DNA of 64,000 nucleotides. It comes from Sorex araneus (lineage: Eukaryota; Chordata; Mammalia; Eulipotyphla; Soricidae). The notes under the pieces are model-generated. The model was not told the DNA's origin and did not search any database. It was given only the letters and a program-made list of their open reading frames with translations. The stretch covers positions 87,030,899 to 87,094,898 of the forward strand of contig NC_073313.1 of NCBI RefSeq assembly GCF_027595985.1. The letters are read 5' to 3'. Position 1 is the stretch's first letter, and each line of letters begins with the position of its first letter. Of this stretch, positions 52,690-63,321 are shown piece by piece. The position numbers were made by a program, and so were the translations under genes.

Positions 52690-52990
52690 GAATTCTTTTT
52701 AAAAAATATTTTATTAATGAATCACCGTGAGGTACATTTACAGACTTACAAACTTTTGTGCTTGCATTACAGTCTTACAATGGTCTTGTACCCATCCCGC
52801 CACCCGTGCCCATTTTCCACCACCAATGGTCCTTAGCATCCCTCCCACCACCCCAACCCTGTGCCCTCCACCTCGCCCCGCCTCAGTGGCAGGGCATTCC
52901 CTTTTGCTCTCTCTCCTTTAAAACCCATAATTATTATCAGGATCTTTAGATTCTCGTGTAGCTTCTCCTTTGCAGAGGGGCCCGATCTTC
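52690..52990 (-). mobile_element. LINE-1 3' end, antisense
   Basis: 'tattaatgaatcaccgtgag', 'tttccaccaccaatggtcct', 'cctcagtggcagggcattcc'. Matches 5290-5480 in order. Confidence 0.75.
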
Positions 52991-53420
52991 TCCAGGTGGT
53001 GCCTAAGTATTTCCATTTCCAAAGAGCTCAGGATTGGCATCTAAAAGGGATGTGTTCCTCGTGCCTTTGGACTATTTCAGGGCTAGGAAATTTCTTCTTA
53101 GTTTTATTATTTCCCCCAGAATTCACCATCAGGGTCCCCTGTCTGCTTGTAGTAACCCCCCTGAGATTTCACACCTTAAATTTTGAGGGGTACACAATCA
53201 TCTTCTATAACTGCTTCCTGCTGGCAAAGGGTGTGGACCTGCCTGTGTAAGGGAGTGGAATCTCTTGGTATTAATGGTTTCCAGACAAAGGTTTATTGGG
53301 TTTCAGATTTTTCAGTCTGAAAGATAAATCAAATAGACTAGACAGTAATTTTAAAAAATACTATATCTTGGAGGAGAAAAGATTTTCATGGCCCAAGGAG
53401 AGCAGAATGTTTAAGGAAAT
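52991..53420. other. Intronic, no feature recognised
   Basis: Unique sequence. Confidence 0.5.
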
Positions 53421-53424
53421 AAGA

Positions 53425-53616
53425 AAAAATGGCCACCGGGGCTGGAGCGATAGCAAAGCGGGTAGGGCATTTGCCTTGCATGCAGCTGACAGGGGTTTGA
53501 TTCCCAGCATCCCTTATGATCCCCCGAATGCTGCCAGGAGTCATTCCTGAGTGCAAAGCCAGGCGTAACCCCTGAGAATCGCAGGGTGTGACTCAAAAAG
53601 CAAAAAAAATGGCGAC
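53425..53616 (+). mobile_element. Family A SINE with target site duplication
   Basis: Element about 53438-53604: 'ggggctggagcgatagcaaa' to 'gggtgtgactcaaaaagcaa'. Flanks 'aaaaaatggccac' and 'aaaaaatggcgac' differ by one base. Confidence 0.95.
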
Positions 53617-53751
53617 AGCTTAAGTTTTTCTTTTCTTTTGCATTCTGATGTGTCTGCTGTAAAACAAATTGTTTCTGCTTTTACTGGGCACCTACCTGTA
53701 AAGACTTGTTCAAAGGTGACAGACAAATAACTTGGCATTTAGTGTTGGTTT

Positions 53752-53924
53752 GTTTTTGTTTTGTGGGCCACACCTGCTGTTGTGCTTACGGCTTACTCCT
53801 GCTCCTGCACTCAGAGATAACTCTTGGAGGTGCCCAGGGGACCTTATGGAGTGTCAGGGATTGAACCTGAGTCCACTTCATGCAAGGCTAGGGCTATGCC
53901 ACACTGCACTGTTGCTCCAGCCTC
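53752..53924 (-). mobile_element. Family A SINE
   Basis: 'gttttgtgggccacacctgc' to 'actgttgctccagcctc'. Confidence 0.85.
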
Positions 53925-54234
53925 AACATTGGGTTTTCTTAAGGAGAAGTTTCGAGTGCTTGAAGAATTTACAGCAGTAGTTTGATTTACTCTGTCAGAC
54001 TCTGATCACTGGATAATGCAGATGGAGCTAATTTTATCCTAGAGAGATGAATGCAACTAGAAATTCCAACGAATTTTACAACAGTGGGAGTGCTTAAGAT
54101 AGCTTGGTAGGGTCCCTTGCATTGAGGAAGTAGTTGATTGGAAGGGGATCTAGGTTTCCAGGTTTTTATTAAGATCCAATTTCCGGTCTGCATTTTGGTC
54201 AGGGTTAATTTTCTTATTTGGGTGAGGCCAGAAA
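53925..54234. other. Intronic, no feature recognised
   Basis: Unique sequence. Confidence 0.5.
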
Positions 54235-54431
54235 GTATTTCCATATTCTTGTTTTGTTTTATTGGCCACACCTGGCTGTGCTCAGGGCTTACTCCTGGCT
54301 TTGCATTCAGGAATCATTCCTGGCAGGTTCAGCAGACCACATAAAGTGCCAGGGGTCAAACCCAGGGCAGCAGTGTGCGAGGCAAGCACCTTCCCTACTG
54401 TACTATCTCTCTGACCCTTATTTCCATACTA
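54235..54431 (-). mobile_element. Family A SINE
   Basis: Element about 54249-54418, 'gttttattggccacacctgg' to 'ctatctctctgaccc'. 'tatttccatatt' and 'tatttccatact' flank it. Confidence 0.88.
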
Positions 54432-54509
54432 TTGATTTGCCTGCTGCACTTGTCCTAAATAGCACGCTTAGTTAGTCATTGTAAACTCAATTGGAAAAAG
54501 TCTGTCATG

Positions 54510-54665
54510 GGCCTAGAGCAATAGTACAGCGGGTAGGGCGTTTGCCTTGCACTCGGCCGACCCGGATTTGATTTCCAGCATCCCATATGCTCTCCCAAGC
54601 ACCGCCAGGAGTAATTCCTGAGTTCAGAGCCAGGAGTAACCTGAGCGTAAAAGCCAACAAAAAAG
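54510..54665 (+). mobile_element. Family A SINE upstream of coding exon 3
   Basis: 'tgggcctagagcaatagtac' through 'gcatcccatatgctctccca' to 'agagccaggagtaacctgag'. The body end is shortened. It lies about 350 bp before the exon. Confidence 0.92.
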
Positions 54666-55013
54666 CTCAAAGGGCCTCTATAACTAACAATGAGACCTAA
54701 GACCCAGGAGTTTCTTGACAGAATTTCCTTAATATCAGTTGTGTTTCTCTTGAATGAATATCTTTCTCTATAAGTAGCTGGCAGACCTTTAAGAAGCACT
54801 TTTTCACACGTATGCAAGAGGATTGCGTGACATTCAGTGGATTGGCATTTCGGCAAAACACTGATCTTGAGCATCTAGTCTGTAGATGCTAGTGTGGGGA
54901 AGCAGTGAATCTAGGGATCATTTGAGCATTCTCTTTCTGTTTGGAGATGGGGTGACATTTGGGGGCTTCATTAATGAATGGCAGTGTTGTTAACTGTATT
55001 TACCCATCTTTAG

Positions 55014-55172
55014 AAGCTACCAATGGTGCAGTGCCCCAGGGTCAGCGGCCACCCCCTCGTATCAAGAATTTCCAGATCAACAACCAGATTGTGAAGCTGA
55101 AATATTGTTATACGTGCAAGATCTTCCGGCCTCCCCGAGCCTCCCATTGCAGCATCTGTGACAACTGTGTGG
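55014..55172 (+). CDS. ZDHHC9: ZDHHC9 coding exon 3 (end of codon 110 to first base of codon 163)
   Basis: 159 bp between acceptor 'tttacccatctttag' and donor 'gtgtgg|gtgagt'. Two bases complete Glu110, then [10 protein letters not shown], and then [20 protein letters not shown]. The first half of the zinc-binding cysteine-rich domain follows: Cys141, Cys144, His154, Cys155, Cys158 and Cys161. Arg148 and Pro150, both mutated in human X-linked intellectual disability, are present as normal. The exon ends just before the ERFDHHC sequence, so the catalytic cysteine (Cys169 in human) is in the next exon, beyond this window. Phase 1 in and phase 1 out: skipping it would keep the frame but destroy the zinc site. 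Confidence 0.97.
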
Positions 55173-55372
55173 GTGAGTCAAACCAGAGAATTTGGCAGGG
55201 AAGACTGGATTGAAGAAGCAGGTCAGGTTGTATTCCTCTGGGAAAAATCACTGAAAGTGGGAGGTGGGAAGGTAGATTCTATTAGAAAATTTAGGTAGGG
55301 AATACACTTCTGAACAACTGTAAATGAATTATACTCCCTCCTTTGGGGGTTATCATTGCCATTTTATTGACT

Positions 55373-55534
55373 CAAGGGCCACATCAAGCAGGGCTAGGGG
55401 GCTGCCTAGGGGGCTAAGGGGCTGTGTTTGGTGGTGGTGGTGGTGGTGAGGGGGCACATGGCATTGTGGATTTGAACATAGGGCCTCATACATGCAAGGC
55501 ATGTATTCTACTACTTGAGCCACATCCAGCCCTC
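55373..55534 (-). mobile_element. Family A SINE downstream of coding exon 3, with (GGT)n
   Basis: 'caagggccacatcaagcagg' to 'gagccacatccagccc'. A (GGT)6-7 run lies inside. About 200 bp after the exon and inverted relative to 54510. Confidence 0.7.
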
Positions 55535-55758
55535 AAATATACTTCCATGTAACTTAAATAACCTCTTGTCTAATATATTAAAAAGTCTTTTGTACATGGT
55601 GAAATGATGCCTGCTTTTCAAATCAGGATTTTCCTCCACTGGATGTGTTTCAAGTGGCAGCTGGTACCTTTCATAGGGGTAGAGAACCATAGTCCACTGG
55701 AGGGCAGCATAGGGGAAGGCAGGGCTAAGTCCAATTGTAAAGTTTCCAAGACGAAAGT
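55535..55758. other. Intronic, no feature recognised
   Basis: Unique sequence. Confidence 0.5.
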
Positions 55759-55759
55759 T

Positions 55760-55950
55760 GCATTTCTTGAATTCCTCCTCTATACTAGGCACTGTGCCAA
55801 GGGCTTTCTCTTTATTTCAATTGATTCATGAGAACCCCAGGATGAAAGTATTATTCTGAATTTTGAGATGAGGAAATAGGTAAAGCATCTTGGCGAAGTT
55901 TCCTGTGATTAGTATGAGATGAAACAAAGACAGGACTAATTTTATAATCT
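55760..55950 (-). mobile_element. MIR SINE, antisense
   Basis: 'tatactaggcactgtgccaa', 'gattcatgagaaccccagga', 'ttgagatgaggaaataggta' follow the antisense MIR order closely. Confidence 0.75.
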
Positions 55951-56024
55951 TATTTTTTTCCTTTGCTGCTGTTGTAAGGGTGGCAGGTATATGTTTGTAT
56001 GGTACGTGAGGTTGTGCTCTACGT

Positions 56025-56026
56025 GC

Positions 56027-56061
<35 letters not shown>

Positions 56062-56066
56062 TATAG
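56025..56066. repeat. (AT)n microsatellite
   Basis: AT run with one GT interruption. Confidence 0.95.
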
Positions 56067-56069
56067 TCA

Positions 56070-56400
56070 CTTACATCATTGCTAGTATATTATCTGTAGA
56101 ATCCCGGGAAAGATCAGGAATGGGCAATAAATAGGCCTATTGATAGACATACTGATATGTCTACAGTTCTATAATTAACAGATATACTTCTAGCATTCTT
56201 TATATATGCCATGGAGAGTACCTGAGTACTTTCCATGATTAGCTGATTATGCTTTTCTGATTAGCTGATTATGAAAAGTTGGGAATGTATTTAACTGTGT
56301 ATGGTAAAATGCTATATGTGCCTAAGAATTTTATAAATTGAAACTTTCTATGATCGTGATATTTAAAGGTCTGAACTGAAGGTTTTCATAAGTTATTTCT
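56070..56400. other. Intronic, no feature recognised
   Basis: AT-rich. 'tgattagctgatta' repeats near 56238-56274. Confidence 0.5.
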
Positions 56401-56404
56401 ATAG

Positions 56405-56511
56405 TTTTGACTTTTGGGCAACACTGGATGGTGCGAAGGAACTACTCTTGGCGTGGTGATTGGGGGTCACTGTTAGCAATGATTCTGGGAATTGAACCTG
56501 GGTCTTCTACC
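56405..56511 (-). mobile_element. Family A SINE, head-truncated
   Basis: 'gacttttgggcaacactgga' to 'gaattgaacctgggtcttct'. It is cut just past the B box. Confidence 0.7.
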
Positions 56512-56529
56512 ATAAAATTATATATATTT

Positions 56530-56692
56530 TGGGGCTGGATCAATAGCACAGTGGGTAGGGCATTTCCCTTGCATGTGGCTGACCCAGGTTCGATTCCCAG
56601 CATCCCGTATGATCTCCTGAGCTCCGCCAGGAGTAATTCCTGAGTGCAGAGCCAGGAGTAACCCCTGTGCATCGCCGGGTGTGACCCAAAAA

Positions 56693-56695
<3 letters not shown>
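56530..56695 (+). mobile_element. Family A SINE
   Basis: 'ttggggctggatcaatagca' with B box 'ggttcgattcc' to 'ccgggtgtgacccaaaaaga'. The A-tail has turned into an (AT)n array. Confidence 0.95.

Positions 56696-56738
<43 letters not shown>
56696..56738. repeat. (AT)n grown from a SINE tail
   Basis: About 20 AT units directly after 'acccaaaaaga'. Confidence 0.95.
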
Positions 56739-56819
56739 CAATCCTTTGATATATCTCCCTGTCCCCTCTTTTTTGATATTCTTAAGTATAAAGAAAGTAT
56801 ACCAATTTTTTTTGTTGTT

Positions 56820-56985
56820 GTTGTTTCGGGGTTACACCCAGAAGTACTTAGGACTTACTTGTGGCTTTTTGCTCAGGGATCACTCCTTATATTGCTTCCT
56901 TATATTGCTCCAGGACCCATGTGCAGTGCAATGGTTTGAACTGTGAGTTGGATGTTTGCAAGGCAAGCACCTTACCCCTGTATGA
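56820..56985 (-). mobile_element. Family A SINE
   Basis: 'tttcggggttacacccagaa' to 'ccttacccctgtatgattga'. 'ccttatattgct' is duplicated internally. Confidence 0.72.
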
Positions 56986-57135
56986 TTGATTTTTTTTAAA
57001 AGAGAACTGATATTTCCCTAGAAATGCAAACAGATCATGTAACAGACAATTCACTTGAATACCAGACATGAAAAATCACTAAAAGATAAAAGCGGTATCT
57101 TTAAAAAATTGTGATTGTTCTTTTTGTTCTTTATC

Positions 57136-57212
57136 ATGGAGCCAGGAATTGAACCTAGAGCTTCACCTGTGCAAGTCAGTTATGCTACCATTAAGTCATA
57201 TACCTGACCCCA
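57136..57212 (-). mobile_element. tRNA-like SINE head fragment
   Basis: 'gagccaggaattgaacctag' to 'gtcatatacctgacccc'. Confidence 0.55.
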
Positions 57213-57222
57213 ACAGTATCAT

Positions 57223-57396
57223 TTTTTTGTTTTGTTTTTTTGGGGCATACCCAGCACTGCTCAGGGCTTACTTACTCCTGGCTCTGCTTATGGGTCACTC
57301 CTGGCATGGCTTGGGCATATGCATTGCCAGGGATTGAACCTGGGTTGGATTTATGCAAGGCAAGCACCTTAACCCTTGTTCTATCTCTGGCCCTCC
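57223..57396 (-). mobile_element. Family A SINE
   Basis: 'tttttggggcatacccagca' through 'agggattgaacctgggttgg' to 'tctatctctggccc'. 'cagtatcwttttt' flanks it. Confidence 0.85.
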
Positions 57397-57569
57397 AGCA
57401 GTATCTTTTTTAATTTAGAAAATTAGTAAGGAAAGCTTTAAAAAAGTATTATAGTTCAGGTAGCATAATTACAATAGTGTTAATATATATGATTCAATCT
57501 ACAGAATTATTGTACTGTCACCATCATCATCAGAGTGCCCAAGACCTTTCACCACTGTCCTTATGTCAC

Positions 57570-58035
57570 TTCTAGAAGCAAAGAAAACTCAATGCTTAAT
57601 CTTGCACTGGTAGGGATATAAATTGGAATGAAGTGTTGGAAGGTAGCCTAGTAAGAGTCTTAAAAGTCTTAAATCATGTATACCTTTGGTGCCAGTGATC
57701 CCCTTTCTAGCATTCTAGCACAAGAAAGTAATCAAGGATGTGGTGAAATATTTAGCAATGGAAATGTTTATCTCAGGATTATTGTAGTAATGAAAAATTG
57801 GATAAGCCTAGCTGTTTTCTAGTAGATAAGTGGTCAAATAAATTGTGGTACATTTATACAAGATCCTTTTATGGAAAAAGCTAATAACAGAAAGCCGAAT
57901 GAAATATAACAGGAGATAGACTACATTTACAGTGTGATCTCAGTTACATATTAAAAATATAAGTATGTAGAAAGAAATACGAAAGGAAATAAACCATAAA
58001 CCATAATGCTTCTAGTTCATTTTCTATAGAGAGAA
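57570..58035 (+). mobile_element. LINE-1 ORF2 end and 3' UTR
   Basis: 'gcactggtagggatataaat', 'gattattgtagtaatgaaaa', 'gtggtcaaataaattgtggt', 'tacagtgtgatctcagttac' follow the usual L1/HAL1 order. No open ORF2 frame remains. Confidence 0.7.
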
Positions 58036-58138
58036 GGATTAAGAGATACTGTTTACTTTCTTTTTCTTTTTTTTTTCTGAATTTGTCGACTGAGCATCTA
58101 TTACTTTATTATAGAAAGAGAATGATCTAATATGGTAA

Positions 58139-58294
58139 AGGGCCAGGGAGATAGCACCGGGATTAAGACACTTGGCCTTGCATGTGGCTGACCGAAGTTT
58201 GATCCCCAGTAACACATGGTCCCAAACAACACTGGGAGTGTGAACCTCAAACAGAGCTGGGACTCATCCCTGAATATTGCTGTTGTGTTCCAAA
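58139..58294 (+). mobile_element. Family A SINE, diverged
   Basis: 'agggccagggagatagcacc' through 'gtttgatccccagtaacaca' to 'attgctgttgtgttcca'. Confidence 0.75.
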
Positions 58295-58375
58295 CACTAC
58301 CCGCTGATATAGTAAAACTGTCTATGGCAAGTTTGATTAAAATGAGACTTTTTTTCAATTAAAAATATTTGGAGG

Positions 58376-58531
58376 AGGGGTGGCCATACCAAGTGTTACT
58401 TAGGGGTTACTCCTGGTTCTGTGCTCAGGAGTCACTCCTGGTGGTTCTTGGGTATCCATATAGGATGACAGGAATTGAACCTGGGTTGGCCATGTGCAAG
58501 ACAAATTCTCTACCCGCTGGACTCTCTCCCA
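58376..58531 (-). mobile_element. Family A SINE
   Basis: 'gggtggccataccaagtgtt' to 'gctggactctctccc'. Confidence 0.82.
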
Positions 58532-58602
58532 CTCTATTAGTGATTTCTTTATTAAAAAATAGAGTATACTGAGAGTATACTGGGGGGAATAGAGTATACT
58601 TA

Positions 58603-58772
58603 TGGGCCAGAGAATTAGTACAGAGCTTATGACGTACACCTTTCACTCAGCTAACCCCGGTTTGATCCCTGGCAATTCATATGATTCCACAAACACCACC
58701 AGGAGTTATCCCGAAAGACAGAGCTAGAAGTTATCCCCAAGGACAGGTACATCCAATGGATGTGGCCCCCAA
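58603..58772 (+). mobile_element. Family A SINE
   Basis: 'tgggccagagaattagtaca' through 'ggcaattcatatgattccac' to 'caatggatgtggccccc'. Confidence 0.8.
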
Positions 58773-58949
58773 ATAGAAATAAACAAGTTTGCTGATTTAT
58801 CATTAAAGGATATGATGACAGATATAGATGAAAATTCAGATGGAAGAGATGCATAGTGCTAAAAATGCCTTCTCATGCACATTTCTCTCCCAGTACCTTC
58901 CTGTGTTCAGCAACCCTGAAGCTCACTGAACCTAGTAATTTTGGAGGTA

Positions 58950-59150
58950 TTTTTTTTTAATTAAAAACACCATGATTTACAGAGTTGTTCATTATATAGT
59001 CATTTTAGGCATTTAGTCTTCCAATACCACCAGTGTGACCTTTCATCCAGCAATGTCCCCATTTTCTCTCCCATCCCCAACCTGCCCCCATAGGCACATA
59101 ACAAATTCACTTTATATTACTTGTTTCAACAAAATTTTAAGAAATAACAA
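58950..59150 (-). mobile_element. LINE-1 3' end, antisense
   Basis: 'acaccatgatttacagagtt', 'ccaataccaccagtgtgacc', 'cccatccccaacctgccccc'. Confidence 0.65.
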
Positions 59151-59267
59151 ATAGAATCATCAGAAAATAAATCAGTAAGAGCCAATTTGTCATTTCTATA
59201 TGATTTTAACCTATGTAAATAAGGAAAAAACCCTTTAATAAAATATATAAAATGCTTAATCTTATTT

Positions 59268-59520
59268 ACATATCACTGTCTGTATCACTGTCATCCCATT
59301 GCTCATTGATTTGCTTGAGCGGGCACCAGTAATGTCTCCATTGTGAGACTTGTTGTTACTGTTTTTGGCATATCGAATATGCCACGGGTAGCTTGCCAGG
59401 CTCTGCTGTGCGGGCGGGATACTCTCGGTAGCTGGCTGGGCTCTCTGAGAGGGGTGGAGGAATCAAACCCGGGTCGGCTGCGTGCAAGGCAATGCCCTAC
59501 CCGCTGTGCTATAGCGCACC
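59268..59520 (-). mobile_element. Family B element, short-body subtype, with family A-type tRNA head
   Basis: Read on the minus strand: head 'tagcacagcgggtagggcat' and 'cgacccgggtttgattcc', then the family B body ('tgccaggctctgctgtgcgg' on the plus strand). The short join 'gtctccattgtgagacttgt' follows, then tail units of ACAGTGAY. This copy is the proof that families A and B share a head. Confidence 0.88.
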
Positions 59521-59618
59521 AGGAAGTATAAAATATATAATAAGATATAAAATAAAATTATATTGCATTAAGTTTTATTTTATATTTAGATCTCATGGTA
59601 ATAATCATACCTTACCCA

Positions 59619-59808
59619 TCTTTAATAAATTTTTTTTTTTGCTTTTTGGGTCACACCTGGCAATGCACAGAGGTTACTCCAGGCTTTGCACTTAGGAATT
59701 ACTCGTGGTGGTGCTCAGGGGGCCATATGGGATGCTGGGAATCAAACCCAGGTCAGCCACAAACACCCTACCCGCTGTCCTATCGCTCCAGCCCTTCTTT
59801 AATAAAAC
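59619..59808 (-). mobile_element. Family A SINE
   Basis: Element about 59630-59795, 'gctttttgggtcacacctgg' to 'cctatcgctccagccc'. Ten bases of the head are missing around 'cagccacaaacaccct'. 'tctttaataaa' flanks it. Confidence 0.95.
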
Positions 59809-59934
59809 TTTTAAAGAAATACTGTGCTAATATATTTTGGAGTTTACATGAAATAATTAAGGCCTACTTATATAAATTTCTCCCCTATATTTTATATGAG
59901 GCCCATTATTGATACAGTTATACACTTTATATAC

Positions 59935-60130
59935 ACTGTGGTCTGTAAAGTTGTTCATGATGATTTAGTCTAGGCATTCAGTATTTCTGCATCAATCCCA
60001 TCACCATTATCACCTTCCACCATTGTCTCCAATTTTCCCAACCACCTCTCAAAGCTACCCCTATACCAGGCCCACAGTAATTTATTTTGTGTTGCTTGTT
60101 CTTAATAAATTGCTAACAAAATGGTCAAAA
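59935..60130 (-). mobile_element. LINE-1 3' end, antisense
   Basis: 'gtaaagttgttcatgatgat', 'gcatcaatcccatcaccatt', 'ttccaccattgtctccaatt'. Parallels 58950. Confidence 0.6.
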
Positions 60131-60324
60131 TATTTTATTAGAATTGTTGTATCTCACCATGGATACATTAAGTCCTCGTCTGAGGGATCACTATAAGATA
60201 TTGTTACAGGTTAAGCCTTCTGTGTTAATATTTGCTTAGTTGAAATTGGTTGCCTTCTATGTTAGATCCCATCCAATTTGGAGTGCTACTACTGGATTAT
60301 CGGTGTTGTAGAATTTAGAGATGT

Positions 60325-60700
60325 TACATGGCTGTTTTTGCAGCTGCAGACTCCAGGAAGTCCAGTTTTTTTTTAACTGGATGGTGCAGCTGCAGTTAAA
60401 TTAAATTTTTAACTGGGTGGTGGCTTTGGGAGATGGACGTGACTGCCGGAGCTTCCAGAAATACATGCAGGTCAGGGGAAGTAGCCCGCTCAGACTGAGA
60501 AGACCTGGAGATTTCAGTCACAGAAAACCTGCATATTTGAATTTTTAGCCAGTTTATTTTCTGGGTGAGGTTTGGTCCCAGTGGTCCCAATGGAGTTTGG
60601 CCAGAGGCATGGCAGTTATTTTACAGTGTGGGAGCAAGAGGCTGCTGGGGCTCTGAGTGGGCTCTGAGCTGGCCAGCCCCCTTCCAGGTGCCTCATATGT
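60325..60700 (-). mobile_element. Family C element, diverged
   Basis: 'gcagactccaggaagtccag', 'ggacgtgactgccggagctt', 'gaagacctggagatttcagt' and 'gtttggccagaggcatggca' keep the order of 14180-14590. A direct repeat around 'tttttaactggRtggt' interrupts it. Confidence 0.5.
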
Positions 60701-60971
60701 CTCACCCATGTGCGGGTGTCCAAAAATTTTTTGTTGGATGTTTGATATCTTTTGAGATTCATTTATGAGTCTCTGGAGCGAGATAATTTTGAGGGTTTTC
60801 ATGGAGGCTTTATCAGGGCATTACTTGATTTCTAATCCCCCTTTCTCAGCTCTGAAGAATGGGAATAGGGCCAAGATTCCAGCCTAGCCTTGCTGTTGTG
60901 CTATCCCAGGCCCTGTGTATCTTCTTTAGAAAAATATGTTTATCTCTGACCAGTATGTATGCTTGTTTGAT

Positions 60972-61095
60972 TTTTGGTTTGAGGGCCATATCTGGTGTTA
61001 TGCTTGGGGTACCATATGTGGTATCAAAGCAGGGTTGCAGTAGCAGCCCCACATATGGCTTGTGCTTTAACTTTTGAGTTATCTCTTCGACCCTC
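60972..61095 (-). mobile_element. Family A SINE, partial
   Basis: 'ggtttgagggccatatctgg' to 'ttatctcttcgaccc'. Confidence 0.65.
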
Positions 61096-61428
61096 TGGGC
61101 TGTGTAATGCTCCATCCAGACATTACCCAAAGCAATTCTTCTCAAAATCATCCTCTCCTTTCTGAAAATGTAATTTACATCCCATAACCAGGAGATGTAC
61201 TACTCTTAATTTTTAACAGGCAGCTTATTTTTCTTAAAAATCTTGGATTATGTTCTGATTAATCCAATTCATCAAAATAATATGCATTCTTATAGAATAT
61301 GTAGGAAATACAGGAAGTATAAAATAATCCCATACTCTCAGCTTTGATGACTTTTCTTCTAGTTACTTGTCTTGTTTGTAAAATTGGATCACGCATGATA
61401 GCATTTAATATTCTGCCTGTGTCTCTTA

Positions 61429-61634
61429 ATACTGTATCCTGAGGGGGGCTGGAACGATAGCACAGCGGGTAGGGCGTTTGCCTTGCACGTGGCCGACCCG
61501 AATTCAAATCCCAGCATCCCATATGGTCCCCTGAGCACCGCCAGGGGTAATTCCTAAGTGTAGAGCCAGGAGTAACCCCTGTGCATCGCCAGGTGTGACC
61601 CAAAAAGCAAAAAAAAAAAATACTGTATCCTGAG
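61429..61634 (+). mobile_element. Family A SINE, young, with 15-bp target site duplication
   Basis: Element 61444-61619 (176 bp). Perfect repeats 'atactgtatcctgag' at 61429-61443 and 61620-61634. Intact A box 'tagcacagcgg' and a good A-tail. The B box reads 'aattcaaatcc', one base from consensus. Confidence 0.98.
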
Positions 61635-61654
61635 CATTTTTCTACATCTTTTTT

Positions 61655-61820
61655 GTTGTTTCTGGGCCACACTAGACGATGCTTAGGAGTAACTCCTGGC
61701 CCTGTGCTCAGGAGTCACTCCTGGCACTGCTCCAGGAACCGTATGGGATGCCAGGGATGGAACCTGGGTCAACTGTGTGCAAGGCATGCACCCTACCCAC
61801 TGCACTATGGCTCTTGCCCC
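61655..61820 (-). mobile_element. Family A SINE
   Basis: 'gtttctgggccacactagac' to 'actatggctcttgcccc'. Confidence 0.87.
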
Positions 61821-61984
61821 AGAATTTCATACATCTTTAGTAAATGATTTTTGAATATATGATTTTTAAAACTGCATGATCCATCAAATAGTTACATTCA
61901 AGCTTAATTTAATGGTAGTCTCCTATCATTATATATTTCATTTGATTTGTTACAATACTTCAATCAGAATTGATAGATTTAAGG

Positions 61985-62145
61985 ATGTAGAAAAACTGGA
62001 ATCTTCATATATTTCTAGTGGGAATATAAAATGGTACAGCTGCTCTGGAAAAATAGCCTGGCAGTTCTTCAAACAATTAAATATTGAATTATCATGTGAC
62101 CTAGCAATTCTACTCCTGGGTATATACTTGGATTAGCCTTCTTGG
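61985..62145 (+). mobile_element. LINE-1 ORF2 3' end
   Basis: 'tagtgggaatataaaatggt', 'tagcctggcagttcttcaaa', 'atgtgacctagcaattctac', 'tcctgggtatatacttggat' are the classic old-L1 sequence near the end of ORF2. Confidence 0.85.
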
Positions 62146-62239
62146 ACAGCCATAATAATATAACCACAGACCGCAGCAAAAAATATATTTTCCGAGAGAT
62201 TTGGAGGTTATAAGTCCAAGACCAAGGTGCCAGCATATC

Positions 62240-62302
62240 TGATTTCTGGAGTAAGCCCTGACTATCACTAGGTGTGGCCCCCAAACAAAACAAAATAACA
62301 AA
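62240..62302 (+). mobile_element. Family A SINE 3' fragment
   Basis: 'tctggagtaagccctgacta' to 'aggtgtggcccccaaacaaa'. Confidence 0.6.
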
Positions 62303-62346
62303 CAAAAAGAAGTCCTTCAAGTACGAGGAATAGTGTTCATCTATTC

Positions 62347-62442
62347 TTTTTTGGGGGGTTGGGGGTGGGGAAAGCTTGGGAGTCCTCCTGGTTCTGTACT
62401 CAGGGGCTTTTTCCCAGAGGTGCTCAGGAGACTATGCAGTCC
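62347..62442 (-). mobile_element. Family A SINE fragment
   Basis: 'ctcctggttctgtactcagg' to 'gctcaggagactatgcagtc'. The head is absent. Confidence 0.5.
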
Positions 62443-62604
62443 TGATTAGTTTAGTTGTTTTATGCTTTTACGTTATTTTACATTCAAATATTTAATTTAT
62501 TTGAAATTAAATTTGAGAAATAATCAAAGGAGAAAAAAAGTCTAACCTTATATTTCCACCAAATAATCAGTTATTTTGGTTGTTTCTGGTCTGTTACTTA
62601 TATT

Positions 62605-62802
62605 TGTCACTGATTTTTTTTTTCTTTCTGGGTCACACCTTGCGATGCACAGGGGTCATTCCTGGCTCTGCACTCAGGAATTACCCCTGGCGGTGCTCAG
62701 GGGACCATATGGGATGCTGGGAATCGAGCCCGGGTCAGCCGCGTGCAAGGCAAACGCCCTACCCGCTGTGCTATTACTCCAGCCCCTGTCACTGATTTTT
62801 TT
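62605..62802 (-). mobile_element. Family A SINE, young, with 16-bp target site duplication
   Basis: Element about 62621-62786. Repeats 'tgtcactgattttttt' at 62605-62620 and 62787-62802. 'tctgggtcacaccttgcgat' to 'ctattactccagcccc'. Near consensus. Confidence 0.97.
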
Positions 62803-62864
62803 AACACTTTCTTTTTCATTTAAATTTTTCATTGATTTATAATGAAACACTGCTCTTATTTATT

Positions 62865-63028
62865 TATGTTGGGGCCACACCTGGCTATCCTCAATGCTTA
62901 CTCCTGACTCTCCACTCAGGAATTACTCTGGAGGTCCTTGGGGACTATCTGGGGGTGCCTGGGTTTAAATCTGGTTCAGCCCTGTGCCTGGCAGATGCCT
63001 TACCTACTGTAATATGGCTCCGACCCTT
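62865..63028 (-). mobile_element. Family A SINE
   Basis: 'tgttggggccacacctggct' to 'taatatggctccgaccct'. Confidence 0.8.
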
Positions 63029-63320
63029 GAAATACTGCTTTTATTAAACAGTGAAGTCTGGCATATTGTAGAGCAGAGGTTCCCAAATTTATTTTTCCCA
63101 TTCTCAGAGAAAAAAATTACTCAGTGTTCCTGGAAATTTAACTTTCTTTACATGAGAAAAATGAAAGCACCCATACACAAAATTGCTCCTGCACTCTTTG
63201 CTATGCCTGAGCCCCTCAGGGGACAGTATCACCCACTTTGGTAAACACTGTTCTAGACTCTGTTTCTGACTACTTTCCATCTCATTGAACTGTACCCCCA
63301 ACATCGTAATTGTTCTAATT
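63029..63320. other. Intronic, no feature recognised
   Basis: Unique sequence. Confidence 0.5.
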
Positions 63321-63321
63321 T

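Noticed and set aside
57511-57545. Possible DHHC exon because of a CATCATCATC run
   Set aside because: No frame gives DHHC with flanking conserved residues, and no splice sites bracket it.
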